Counted from the first letter of the stretch, positions 6,995 through 14,165 are shown. The stretch: 14,249 nt of DNA from Hungateiclostridiaceae bacterium UBA3922 (GCA_002386045.1 DGEQ01000126.1:3479-17727), one strand, 5' to 3'. A program made the numbers and translations. The notes: generated from the letters alone by a model not told the origin.

Positions 6995-8287
6995 ATGAGA
7001 TGGCTTGAAGTAAACAGCTCCAAACCACTGAAAGGCAGGATCAGGATCCCTGGATCCAAGAACAGCTCTCTCGCACTGCTGGCAGCCAGTTGCCTGGCTG
7101 ATGGACCTGTACATATTTCGAAAATCCCTTGCATTTCAGATATACAAGCCGTATTCAGGATAATGGAAAGCATCGGTGTTTCCATAAGCGGCAGCAACGG
7201 ATCTTATACCATAGATCCTTCAGGTATTTACACGGCCGAGATCGATCCGGCCCTGTCATCGGCGTTCCGTGCCGCTTATTATTTCGTCGGCGCCCTGCTG
7301 GCAAAACACCGCCGGGTTTCCATCGGCTACCCGGGAGGCGACAATTTCGTTTCCCGCCCCATCGACCAGCATATCAAGGGACTCAGGTCCCTCGGAGCGA
7401 AAGTGGAGATGTACGAAGACCACTACGTGGTCGAGGCGGATTCGCTCAGCGGAGCGGAGATATTTTTCGACGTTATGTCCTGTGGAGCGACCATCAATGT
7501 CATGCTGGCAGCCGTGCTGGCAAAGGGCAGGACTACGCTGTACAATGCCGCAAAGGATCCGGAAGTCGTCGACACCGCTGTTATGCTCAACAAGATGGGA
7601 GCCAGGATATATGGCGCAGGCACCGATACTATCAGGATAGTCGGGGTGGACCGCCTTGGCGGCTGTACCCACTCCCCCGCTCCCGACCGGCTCATAGCAG
7701 GAGCCTACCTTATCGCGGCCGGTGTCACGGGCGGGGTGATCACCGTTGATGACGTCATACCGAAGCACCTGGAACCATGTATGACAAAACTCTCCGAAAT
7801 CGGCCTGGTATTCGAACAGACGGAAAACAGCATAACCGTGGACGGCACCGGCAGGATAAAGGCCGCAAGGATCCGTACCGGTAAATACCCGATGTTCGAA
7901 AGCGATTTCCAGCAGCCTGTCACCGCGCTCCTCCTTAAAGCGCACGGCAGGAGCATCATATCCGACAGGGTCTACCCGATGCGTTTCAATCATGTCGAAC
8001 AGCTCAGGAGGATGGGCGCTGATATCGAGGCCATGAACGGCACCGCCCGGATCAACAGCTTCAGGAAGCTCACCGGCACCTGGGTGCATGCCGGGGACAT
8101 AAGGGCGGGCACGGCACTTGTGCTGGCAGGCCTCATGGCAGACGGGACGACCAGGATCACGGGCGTGGAACATATCGAGAGAGGTTACGAGGATATCGTG
8201 AGGGACTTCAGGCAGCTAGGCGCCGATATCTCCCTGGTCACAGGCAGCCTGCCGGGCACGGGCGAGGCAATGATGCTCAATGTCTGA
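6995..8287 (+). CDS. murA: UDP-N-acetylglucosamine 1-carboxyvinyltransferase (MurA), Asp-type active site
   Basis: This 430-residue cytoplasmic enzyme should transfer enolpyruvate from PEP to UDP-GlcNAc, the first committed step of peptidoglycan synthesis. The length and the two-domain EPSP-synthase-like fold fit the family. Visible marks are PGSKN with K22-N23, the active-site loop PGGDNFVSRPIDQH with R121 and H126, GATINVMLAAVLA, NAAKDPEVVD, MGA.I.GAGTDTI, SDFQQP with the general-base Asp at 304, DIRAGTALVLAGL with R370, and HIERGYEDI near the end. The residue matching E. coli Cys115 is Asp116. Mycobacterial and chlamydial MurA share this change and are insensitive to fosfomycin, which alkylates the cysteine. 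ATG 6995 is the only sensible start, since no start codon lies in frame between the promoter and it; the ribosome site is weak. The gene may be the main copy or a second paralogue, which this window cannot settle. Confidence 0.9.
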   Translation: MRWLEVNSSKPLKGRIRIPGSKNSSLALLAASCLADGPVHISKIPCISDIQAVFRIMESIGVSISGSNGSYTIDPSGIYTAEIDPALSSAFRAAYYFVGALLAKHRRVSIGYPGGDNFVSRPIDQHIKGLRSLGAKVEMYEDHYVVEADSLSGAEIFFDVMSCGATINVMLAAVLAKGRTTLYNAAKDPEVVDTAVMLNKMGARIYGAGTDTIRIVGVDRLGGCTHSPAPDRLIAGAYLIAAGVTGGVITVDDVIPKHLEPCMTKLSEIGLVFEQTENSITVDGTGRIKAARIRTGKYPMFESDFQQPVTALLLKAHGRSIISDRVYPMRFNHVEQLRRMGADIEAMNGTARINSFRKLTGTWVHAGDIRAGTALVLAGLMADGTTRITGVEHIERGYEDIVRDFRQLGADISLVTGSLPGTGEAMMLNV

Positions 8288-8334
8288 CCCTGACCGCTGC
8301 AATGCCTGCTCGTCATACGCAGCCGTGGATCACA

Positions 8335-8368
8335 AAAATCCCGAGGCCGCATAGGCACCCGGGATTTT
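8335..8368. terminator. Bidirectional terminator between murA and htrA
   Basis: AAAATCCCG (8335-8343) and CGGGATTTT (8360-8368) form a 9-bp stem, with further GCC/GGC pairing (8346-8348, 8354-8356) inside the loop. Plus-strand transcripts from murA end in TTTT, and minus-strand transcripts from htrA end in TTTTT, so it can serve both convergent genes. Confidence 0.85.
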
Positions 8369-8377
8369 CTATGTTAA

Positions 8378-8395
8378 ACGGGGACAGAGCCCCGT
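8378..8395 (-). terminator. Weak hairpin just after the htrA stop
   Basis: ACGGGG (8378-8383) and CCCCGT (8390-8395) form a 6-bp stem with a 6-base loop, 38 bases past the htrA stop. On the minus strand it is followed by TTTAACAT. It may add to the stronger terminator at 8335-8368; it could also be only a short hairpin. Confidence 0.35.
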
Positions 8396-8433
8396 AGTAG
8401 CCTGGGACTTGCCGTGTCCGCGGATCCCCGTCG

Positions 8434-9792
8434 TCACCTTTCCTCGCCGAATGTCAGGTTGAGGGTCACTTTCCTGCCGTTCCTGTCTACAGTGATGGTC
8501 ACCGTATCTCCAGGCTTATAGGAGTCCTTTATCCTGTCGAGGTCCTGGACAGTCCTGACGGTCTTGCCGGCCATCGCGACTATTATGTCTCCCCTCCTGA
8601 TGCCGGCTTTCTCGGCCGCGCTGCCCGCGATCACTTCTGTCACGTATATTCCCTGGGGTATCCCGTAATAGCTGGAATATATGCTCGTTATCTCCCTGCC
8701 GGAAATGCCGATGTACGGCCTGCCCCTGACATACCCATATTTTATGAGATGTTCCACCACGGGCCACGCATCGTTTATCGGGATCGCGAACCCCAGGCCT
8801 TCGACGCCGGAAGCCGCGATTTTCGCCGAGTTGATACCTATCACCTGTCCCTGCGAGTTCAGAAGCGCACCGCCGCTGTTGCCTTCATTTATCGCGGCAT
8901 CGGTCTGTATGACGTTCATCGTCCTTCCGTTTATCTGGATGGACCTGTTCAGTGCGCTTATGACTCCGACTGTAACAGAACCCGCGAACTCCATCCCGAG
9001 CGGGTTGCCTATGGCCACTGCCAGTTCGCCTACCTCAAGTTTCGACGAATCACCGAGTTCCGCTACAGGAAGGTCTTCCATGTCGATCTTGATCACTGCC
9101 AGGTCCGTTTTCACATCTCCGCCCGTGAAAGTGGCCTTCGCTTCCCTTCCGTCGGGCAGGAACACCTCAAGTATGGTCCTTGACGCTGTCCCCTGCTTCG
9201 GATCGGCCCCGGATACCACGTGATAGTTCGTCATTATGTATCCGTCCTTGCTGATGATTATCCCTGAACCTTCGCTGACTGAACTGTTGGTGAATCCGAA
9301 ATAATTGCTCCTTGTACCGGCTATGGTCATCCTAATACCGACGATGGCCGGACCTGCCTTCTTGGCGATGGCGGTCACAGTAGACCCGGCCTGTACGGCA
9401 GCGCTTGCCAGGTTATCGGTGCTTCTGCCGGATTGCAGCAAATCACTGCCCGGGAGTTCCGGCGGTGTGCTTTCAGCCGCTCCGTACGCCCCGTCCGCGG
9501 CCACGCCTTTCCCGATGTCGCTGCCAGCGGCATTTCCCCCGCTGTCCCTTAGGCCGGTGCCTAAGCCGATCCTGTCCCATCCGCCGGCATCCGTATCGGC
9601 CTGCATTTCCGAAACAGACCTGCGGATGCTCTCGAGTTCATCAGTAAATCTATCGTAAAGCACCGTTCCGACTACATAGCCGCTGACCAGCGACGATACC
9701 AGTATAAGTGCGATCGTGGACAATACCCTCCGCTTCCCGGAAGGGCGCTTGCTCTGCTGGTAATAATCGTTGTAGTTGAAACCGCTGTACAT
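8434..9792 (-). CDS. htrA: HtrA/DegP-like membrane-anchored serine protease with one PDZ domain
   Basis: A 452-residue extracytoplasmic protease and chaperone of the S1C (DegP/DegS/HtrA) family, which removes damaged envelope and secreted proteins. The N-terminus is a short tail (MYSGFNYNDYYQQ, then basic KRPSGKRR), a membrane segment (about 23-46) and a Gly/Ser-rich linker to about 140. The protease domain holds the full triad: H191 (TNYHVV), D230 (KTDLAVI) and S306 (NEGNSGGAL). One PDZ domain (about 360-450) includes AEKAGIRRGDIIVAM. The single PDZ and uncleaved anchor match Bacillota HtrA proteins rather than two-PDZ DegP. The start at 9792 is set by AGAGGAGG at 9799 onward; a frame extended to 9855 has no such site and would put 21 odd residues before the tail. 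It stands alone on the minus strand. HtrA genes are often induced by CssRS or other envelope stress systems; no such site was recognised here. Confidence 0.95.
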   Translation of the reverse strand: MYSGFNYNDYYQQSKRPSGKRRVLSTIALILVSSLVSGYVVGTVLYDRFTDELESIRRSVSEMQADTDAGGWDRIGLGTGLRDSGGNAAGSDIGKGVAADGAYGAAESTPPELPGSDLLQSGRSTDNLASAAVQAGSTVTAIAKKAGPAIVGIRMTIAGTRSNYFGFTNSSVSEGSGIIISKDGYIMTNYHVVSGADPKQGTASRTILEVFLPDGREAKATFTGGDVKTDLAVIKIDMEDLPVAELGDSSKLEVGELAVAIGNPLGMEFAGSVTVGVISALNRSIQINGRTMNVIQTDAAINEGNSGGALLNSQGQVIGINSAKIAASGVEGLGFAIPINDAWPVVEHLIKYGYVRGRPYIGISGREITSIYSSYYGIPQGIYVTEVIAGSAAEKAGIRRGDIIVAMAGKTVRTVQDLDRIKDSYKPGDTVTITVDRNGRKVTLNLTFGEER

Positions 9793-9798
9793 AGAAAA

Positions 9799-9804
9799 CC
9801 TCCT
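9799..9804 (-). promoter_or_regulatory. Ribosome binding site that fixes the htrA start
   Basis: AGGAGG on the minus strand (plus-strand CCTCCT, 9799-9804) lies 6 bases before the ATG read from 9792. This decides between that start and the in-frame upstream start at 9855. Confidence 0.8.
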
Positions 9805-9842
9805 CTCCGCATGCAAATCCAGTGCCGTTCCTGTTTCCAAAC

Positions 9843-9861
9843 TAATATTACCCAAATATTA
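9843..9861. promoter_or_regulatory. Short inverted repeat in the AT-rich htrA upstream region
   Basis: TAATATT (9843-9849) and AATATTA (9855-9861) flank ACCCA. The whole 9805-9956 gap between htrA and the DUF218 gene is very AT-rich and must hold the htrA promoter, but no box pair with good spacing stands out. The left arm plus AC (TAATATTAC) also occurs in the operator-like repeat at 11886-11915, which may be chance in AT-rich DNA. Confidence 0.3.
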
Positions 9862-9956
9862 TTACGAATTCTCGAAATTATTTTAAACAAACTGTTAAGA
9901 TGAAATTAAAAAATTTTTACAATAATAAGGATATGAACCATGGTCGGACAGATAAA

Positions 9957-10556
9957 TCACCTGTCGAAAAGGAGCGACTTGTAAAATGCCAGGTATTCCC
10001 TGAGATACGCCGATACCGGCGTGCCGGACGATCCGGCTGCAAGGGCGCGGACTTTCAAGCCGTTCCTTTTCGCCAGCATCCTCGAACGGAATATGTGGTA
10101 GTCGTTCGTCACAAAAGTTATCTCGCCTGTAATGCTGCCGTCCCTCTGCTCTATGAGCCTTCTGGAAAACATGAAGTTCTCCATCGTGCTCGAGGATCTT
10201 GCTTCCCTGATCATCCTGTTTTCGTCGATGCCGTTTGCGGCAAGGTATCTGTACATCGCCTCGGCTTCAGCGATGTCTTCTCCTTTGCCCTGACCGCCTG
10301 AAACGATCACGATCGTATCGGGGTATTTCCTGAGATAGGCAATGCCTGCATCAAGTCTTTGGTACAGCGCTTTTGACGGAGTCTCGCCGTGCAGTTGCGC
10401 GCCAAGTATGATAAGGTATTCCGTCTGTGCTTCCGGGTCGGACTTTCCGCCAAAAGTGATCAGTCCCATCACGGCCAGGAACTGAAATGCAAAAACCGCC
10501 AGCAGGATGAAAACGGTTTTCCTGGTATTGGTCTTCCTTCTGACCCTGGAAATCAC
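9957..10556 (-). CDS. DUF218 (YdcF/SanA/ElyC family) membrane protein
   Basis: A 199-residue protein with a basic N-terminus (RVRRKTNTRK), one membrane segment (about 14-34) and a DUF218 domain from about 46 onward. Domain marks are YLIILGAQLHG (47-57), KALYQRLDAGIAYLRKYP, VIVSGGQGKGEDI.EAEAM, the ARSSSTMENF stretch and TNDYHIFRSRML. Relatives include E. coli SanA (vancomycin sensitivity), ElyC (envelope and peptidoglycan or lipid carrier homeostasis) and YdcF; their biochemical activity is unsettled. The GTG at 10556 is chosen because AGAGG precedes it by 5 bases. A TTG 8 codons earlier, after a GGGGG run, is a fair alternative. An ATG at 10649 can be ruled out: it lies upstream of the -10 box of the gene's own promoter. 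The gene reads the same way as htrA but is separated from it by 164 bases. The family is confident; the role is inferred only as envelope-related. Confidence 0.85.
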   Translation of the reverse strand: MISRVRRKTNTRKTVFILLAVFAFQFLAVMGLITFGGKSDPEAQTEYLIILGAQLHGETPSKALYQRLDAGIAYLRKYPDTIVIVSGGQGKGEDIAEAEAMYRYLAANGIDENRMIREARSSSTMENFMFSRRLIEQRDGSITGEITFVTNDYHIFRSRMLAKRNGLKVRALAAGSSGTPVSAYLREYLAFYKSLLFDR

Positions 10557-10637
10557 TTTTGCCTCTTTTATAGCTCTCAAGTCAAACCCCCGGTAACAGA
10601 AAACTACAGGTGTCCTGACAAAACATCGGCAGTTTTT

Positions 10638-10666
10638 ATTATACCCCATTTCCCATCATTTTTCCA
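10638..10666 (-). promoter_or_regulatory. Promoter of the DUF218 gene
   Basis: Read on the minus strand, TGGAAA (10661-10666) is followed by a 17-base spacer and a perfect TATAAT (10638-10643). The start of transcription should be near 10631, about 75 bases before the GTG at 10556. Confidence 0.6.
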
Positions 10667-10668
10667 CC

Positions 10669-10684
10669 CGGCGGCTGTCCGCCG
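10669..10684. other. GC-rich hairpin between the lacI-type and DUF218 genes
   Basis: CGGCGG (10669-10674) and CCGCCG (10679-10684) form a 6-bp stem closed by CTGT. There is no T-run on the minus strand, and the -35 box of the DUF218 promoter begins two bases away. It may act as a weak or factor-dependent stop for the repressor transcript. Confidence 0.4.
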
Positions 10685-10724
10685 TTTGCGTTTCTCTCCC
10701 GGCGCATCTGACGTCAATGCCTCG

Positions 10725-10757
10725 CATCCGGCGTCTATCCGGCGTTTATCCGGCACT
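10725..10757. repeat. Three tandem 11-bp repeats downstream of the LacI-type gene
   Basis: Units at 10725-10735, 10736-10746 and 10747-10757 read CATCCGGCGTC, TATCCGGCGTT and TATCCGGCACT. A further GCATCCGG occurs at 10794-10801, inside the last codons of the repressor gene. The rest of the 10557-10789 gap holds the hairpin and promoter listed separately and nothing else recognisable. Confidence 0.6.
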
Positions 10758-10789
10758 GCCCCGGCTTCAGCAACGTTACACCACGGCCG

Positions 10790-11812
10790 TCACGCATCCG
10801 GTCTTTTTACGGTGCTGCGCTCCACGAGCGAAGCAGACAGCAGCAGTTTCTCCCCGGCGCCTCCATTGCCGGAAAGCCTTGCCAGAAGCATGTTTACCGC
10901 CCGCCTGCCCATGGACTCCCTCCTCACCCGCATCGTGGTCAGTTCGGGCTCGATATGGGAAGCCCCGCTGATATCGTCAAAACCGATAACGGATACCTCG
11001 CCGGGTATGTCGATACCCAGCTGCTTCAAAGCCTTGCACAGCGTGATCGCCGCTGCGTCATTGCAGCAGACGAAGCCGGTCGGGAAGTCCCCTTCCGCCT
11101 TTATACGCCGCAGGATCTCCGCCAGATCTTCCGGCAGGATCATTTCCGGGCAGCCTGTCAGGGCGGCACAGTGGCAGGGTACCGCCAGCCCTGCATCCTC
11201 AAGCGCTTTCCTGTAGCCCATGTACCTGTCATAAAAGCTCACGGAAGCCTTTATCTCCCCGTAGAAGGCTATGTTCCTGTGTCCGTTCTTTATGAGGTGC
11301 CAGGTTGCAACATAGCTGCCGCAATGGTTATCCGTCAGTACACAATCGGCCTCCATGTCGTCGAAGTAATTGTCGACCATGACGACCGGGAGCCCGGTAG
11401 TTTTCAGTTTCCGCACCATGTTCCGCCCGACCCTGCCGAGGGTGATTATCCCTGATACCATCCCGTCCCGTATGCAGTTCGGGATCTGGGGGTCTGCCTC
11501 GGCCTCGTCATAATAGTGGAGGATCGTGTTCATGTTGTTTTTCTTTGCCTCATCCTCGATACCCATCTGTATGTTGCTGAAAAAGTCGAGAGCGGTCTGC
11601 GTGCTCCTGGGGATGACCAGGCACAGGTTCCTGCTTTCGGGTACGTTTTTCCCCAATGATGTGTAAGTATACCCCATCCTGGCCGCCGTTTCGACGACCA
11701 TCCGCCGGGTCTTCTCACTGATGCCGCCCGCTCCCCGCAGCGCCAGGGATACGGTGTTTTTCGAAACACCGAGTTTTTTGGCTATCGTCGCCATCGTAAC
11801 CTTATTGGCCAT
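10790..11812 (-). CDS. LacI-family transcriptional regulator, probable repressor of the mannoside genes
   Basis: This 340-residue regulator has the usual length and order: an N-terminal LacI helix-turn-helix (residues about 5-50, with MATIAKKLGVSKNTVSLALR and the hinge-side RRMVVETAARMGY) and then a periplasmic-binding-protein-like sugar sensor from about 65. Sensor marks include LCLVIPRS, SGIITLGR, PVVMVDNYF, NGHRNIAFYG, GFVCCNDAAA and VSVIGFDD. ATG 11812 is preceded by AGGAGG only 4 bases away. The gene diverges from the GH130/epimerase pair and shares a 122-base control region with it, so it most likely represses that pair and itself and responds to a mannoside or mannose-derived sugar. 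The ligand is not shown by sequence. Its own promoter is ATGACA-17-TAAAAT. The family call is firm; target and effector are inference from position. Confidence 0.9.
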   Translation of the reverse strand: MANKVTMATIAKKLGVSKNTVSLALRGAGGISEKTRRMVVETAARMGYTYTSLGKNVPESRNLCLVIPRSTQTALDFFSNIQMGIEDEAKKNNMNTILHYYDEAEADPQIPNCIRDGMVSGIITLGRVGRNMVRKLKTTGLPVVMVDNYFDDMEADCVLTDNHCGSYVATWHLIKNGHRNIAFYGEIKASVSFYDRYMGYRKALEDAGLAVPCHCAALTGCPEMILPEDLAEILRRIKAEGDFPTGFVCCNDAAAITLCKALKQLGIDIPGEVSVIGFDDISGASHIEPELTTMRVRRESMGRRAVNMLLARLSGNGGAGEKLLLSASLVERSTVKRPDA

Positions 11813-11847
11813 AATACCTCCTGGTCGGTGGAAACTTGCCTGTCACC

Positions 11848-11876
11848 ATTTTACCACTTTACTGGCAACTTGTCAT
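11848..11876 (-). promoter_or_regulatory. Promoter of the LacI-type gene
   Basis: On the minus strand ATGACA (11871-11876, five of six consensus bases) is followed by 17 bases and TAAAAT (11848-11853). It overlaps the divergent GH130 promoter between 11862 and 11876, so binding of one protein could affect both. Confidence 0.65.
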
Positions 11877-11889
11877 CTGATACTATAAT
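11862..11889 (+). promoter_or_regulatory. Promoter of the GH130/epimerase operon
   Basis: A perfect TATAAT (11884-11889) has CTGGCA (11862-11867, four of six consensus bases) 16 bases upstream. The start should be near 11896, inside the inverted repeat 11886-11915, leaving about 40 bases to the ATG at 11935. The weak -35 fits a regulated promoter. Confidence 0.65.
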
Positions 11890-11915
11890 ATTACAAATAC
11901 CAGTTTGTAATATTA
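11886..11915. promoter_or_regulatory. Perfect 12-bp inverted repeat over the GH130 promoter, candidate operator
   Basis: TAATATTACAAA (11886-11897) and TTTGTAATATTA (11904-11915) are exact inverted repeats around TACCAG. The left arm covers the last four bases of the -10 box and the right arm ends 5 bases before the ribosome site. A protein bound here would block transcription of the operon. The site lacks the central CG usual in LacI-family operators, so the binding protein is not certain to be the neighbouring repressor. Confidence 0.6.
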
Positions 11916-11934
11916 CGTAAAGGAGGCTGCAGGT

Positions 11935-12945
11935 ATGGGCATAATCGGCAGGCCATTGAAAAACATGCCCTGGGAGGACAAACCGGGCGACTGCAGGGGC
12001 TTGGTGTGGAGATACAGCGGCAATCCCATAATAGACCGCAACCCGGCCAGACACTGCGGAAGGGTTTACAACAGCGCAGTGATACCTTATGACAACGGGT
12101 TCGTCGGGGTCTTCAGGGCCGACCATACGGACGGCAAGGCAAGGCTCCATTTCGGCCGTAGTAACGATGCGATACACTGGGAAATCCACGATGAACCGAT
12201 CAGGTGGAAAGATGAAAAAGGAAAGCCGTACGATCCCAATTATGCGTATGACCCCAGGCTCGTGGAGATCGACGGCATTTACTATATAACCTGGTGCACG
12301 GATTTTGCAGGGGCTGCGCTCGGTCTCGGCATGACCAGGGATTTCAGGGAATTCATCAGGCTCGAGAATCCCTTCCCGCCCTTCAACAGGAACGGGGTCC
12401 TGTTCCCCAGGAAGATAAACGGGAAGTACATGCTGCTCAGTAGGCCCAGCGACAGCGGCCACACGCCCTTTGGTGACATATTCATCAGCGAAAGCGCTGA
12501 CCTCAGGTACTGGGGCAGGCACAGGCGCGTGATGGCCCGCGGCGGAAGCGGATGGTGGCAGAGCACCAAGATCGGTGCAGGTCCCGTGCCCATCGAGACG
12601 GATGAAGGATGGCTGCTTTTCTATCACGGGGTCACCACGACATGCAGCGGCTATGTCTACAGCATGGGCGCCGCCATACTCGACAGGGACAATCCCTCGA
12701 TAGTGCGGTACAGGTGCGCCGACTACCTTCTGACCCCTGAAATGCCTTACGAAACCACGGGTTTCGTCCCGAACGTGGTATTCCCGTGTGCCACGCTGCA
12801 TGACGCTGAAACGGGAAGGATAGCTATTTACTACGGAGCGGCTGATACGTATGTCGCACTGGCATTCGCACAGGCGGACGAAGTGATCGGGTACATAAAG
12901 AGCCGTTCTGAACTGGTAAACGGCGACGACATCGAATACAGGTGA
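11935..12945 (+). CDS. GH130 family beta-mannoside phosphorylase
   Basis: A 336-residue cytoplasmic five-bladed propeller enzyme of glycoside hydrolase family 130, which splits beta-mannosides with inorganic phosphate to give alpha-mannose 1-phosphate. Family marks in order are RYSGNPII, GRVYNSAVIPYDNGFVGVFR, YAYDPRLVEIDG with the likely proton-donor Asp106, ITWCTDFAGAALGLGMTRDF, NGVLFPRKINGKYMLLSRP, the GGSGWWQSTKIGAGP loop and GWLLFYHGV. The length is closer to the mannooligosaccharide phosphorylase subgroup (about 330) than to the longer mannosyl-glucose phosphorylases (about 390). The start ATG 11935 has AGGAGG (11921-11926) 8 bases upstream. It is the first gene of a pair with the epimerase, 14 bases apart, which suggests mannosyl-glucose as a real substrate: mannobiose is epimerised, then phosphorolysed to mannose 1-phosphate and glucose. 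The family is secure; the exact substrate cannot be read from the sequence. Confidence 0.88.
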   Translation: MGIIGRPLKNMPWEDKPGDCRGLVWRYSGNPIIDRNPARHCGRVYNSAVIPYDNGFVGVFRADHTDGKARLHFGRSNDAIHWEIHDEPIRWKDEKGKPYDPNYAYDPRLVEIDGIYYITWCTDFAGAALGLGMTRDFREFIRLENPFPPFNRNGVLFPRKINGKYMLLSRPSDSGHTPFGDIFISESADLRYWGRHRRVMARGGSGWWQSTKIGAGPVPIETDEGWLLFYHGVTTTCSGYVYSMGAAILDRDNPSIVRYRCADYLLTPEMPYETTGFVPNVVFPCATLHDAETGRIAIYYGAADTYVALAFAQADEVIGYIKSRSELVNGDDIEYR

Positions 12946-12959
12946 CCAGGGGTGCGGCA

Positions 12960-14165
12960 ATGGTAAGTACTGTCAGTCAGCTCAGGGTCCTGGCCGGGGA
13001 CGAACTGAGATCGAACATACTGGACTTTTGGTGCAGGCATGCCATAGACAATGAAAACGGCGGTTTTTACGGATACATTTCCGGGGATCTTGATGTGGAT
13101 ACCCTGCATGAGAAGCCATCCGTACTGAATGCCCGCATACTCTGGACATTTTCGGCGGCATACAGGCTGTACGGAGATGAAAAGTATCTTGGAATGGCAG
13201 CCCGGGCGTACGAATACATCCGCGACCGCTTCATAAGCCGCGAGCACATGGGTGTATACTGGATGCTCGATCACAGGGGCCTGCCTAAAGATACGAAAAA
13301 CCAGGTATATGCCAACGCATTCGTCATATACGGCCTGTCGGAGTACTACCGCGCTGTCGGGGACAGTTCCGCGCTGGAACTGGCCGTCGGCCTGTTCAGG
13401 TCGCTGGAAAAGCATGCAAGGGATAAAGAACACGGAGGCTACCTGGAAGCGCTGGCCTGCGACTGGTCGCCGCTGGCTGACATGAGCCTGAGCAAAAAGG
13501 ACATGAACGTGCCCAAATCGATGAATACGCATCTGCATGTCCTCGAGGCCTACACGAACCTGTACAGGGTCTGGAAGCAGGACGAAATCAGGGAAAGCCT
13601 GAAGGCGTTGCTTGAGACCGTGATGGACCGCATAGTCGACAGCAGTACCTGGAGTTTCAGGCTCTTCTTCGGTATGGACTGGACCCCATGCGCCGACATC
13701 ATATCCTACGGCCATGACATAGAAGGAAGCTGGCTGATCCACGAGGCCGCCGAAGTGCTGGGTGACCCCGCTCTCATGGAAAGGGCGGTGAAAACAGCCG
13801 TAAACATGGCCGAAAGTGTCCTCGTGAACGGGAGCGACAGGAAGTTCGGCGGCATATTCAACGAAAGGCACGGCAGTGTTTTGGACGACAACAAGGACTG
13901 GTGGCCGCAGGCGGAAGCTGTCGTCGGCTTCATAAACGCTTGGCAGCTTACAGGCAAAGGTGCATTCCTGGATGAAGCGCTGAAAACGTGGAGGTTCATC
14001 GATAAATATATAGTGGACCGCAAAAACGGCGAATGGCGCAGGGCGGTTTCCCGCAGCGGCGCGCCTCTCGCGGACGATGAAAGGATAAGCCCGTGGAAAT
14101 GCCCTTACCACAACAGCCGGATGTGCTTCGAGATCATCAGGCGGGCCGCGGGACATGACGGCTGA
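12960..14165 (+). CDS. Cellobiose 2-epimerase (AGE family)
   Basis: A 401-residue (alpha/alpha)6-barrel enzyme of the N-acylglucosamine 2-epimerase family, subgroup cellobiose 2-epimerase, which epimerises the reducing-end sugar of beta-1,4 disaccharides (cellobiose to glucosyl-mannose, mannobiose to mannosyl-glucose). Marks are ENGGFYGYISGD, KPSVLNARILWTFSAAYR, HMGVYWMLDHRG, NQVYANAFVIYGLSEYY, EHGGYLEAL, SMNTHLHVLEAYTNLYR with H193, SYGHDIEGSWLIHEAAE with H252, DWWPQAEAVVGF and CPYHNSRMCFE with H384. The spacing of these three histidines matches the catalytic set of the Ruminococcus albus enzyme (184, 243, 374). ATG 12960 is chosen for AGGGG at 12948-12952; an in-frame GTG at 12942, overlapping the GH130 stop, has no ribosome site. 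It is co-transcribed with the phosphorylase, and together they form a beta-mannoside breakdown step. No transporter or mannanase is inside the window. The identification is confident. Confidence 0.92.
   Translation: MVSTVSQLRVLAGDELRSNILDFWCRHAIDNENGGFYGYISGDLDVDTLHEKPSVLNARILWTFSAAYRLYGDEKYLGMAARAYEYIRDRFISREHMGVYWMLDHRGLPKDTKNQVYANAFVIYGLSEYYRAVGDSSALELAVGLFRSLEKHARDKEHGGYLEALACDWSPLADMSLSKKDMNVPKSMNTHLHVLEAYTNLYRVWKQDEIRESLKALLETVMDRIVDSSTWSFRLFFGMDWTPCADIISYGHDIEGSWLIHEAAEVLGDPALMERAVKTAVNMAESVLVNGSDRKFGGIFNERHGSVLDDNKDWWPQAEAVVGFINAWQLTGKGAFLDEALKTWRFIDKYIVDRKNGEWRRAVSRSGAPLADDERISPWKCPYHNSRMCFEIIRRAAGHDG

Noticed and set aside
9793..9855. A 21-residue N-terminal extension of HtrA starting at 9855
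   Set aside because: There is no ribosome site before it, while AGAGGAGG lies directly before the ATG at 9792, which also gives the normal tail-plus-anchor layout.
10557..10649. A longer DUF218 protein starting at ATG 10649
   Set aside because: The likely promoter -10 box (10638-10643) lies downstream of that ATG, so it would not be in the transcript; the extra residues are Cys-rich and unlike the family.
10725..10757. CRISPR array or attachment site
   Set aside because: The units are 11 bp with no spacers between them and no cas or integrase gene is in the window.
12942..12962. GTG 12942 as the epimerase start, overlapping the GH130 stop as GTGA
   Set aside because: Overlap coupling is possible, but no ribosome site precedes the GTG, while AGGGG is well spaced before ATG 12960 and relatives need no extra residues.
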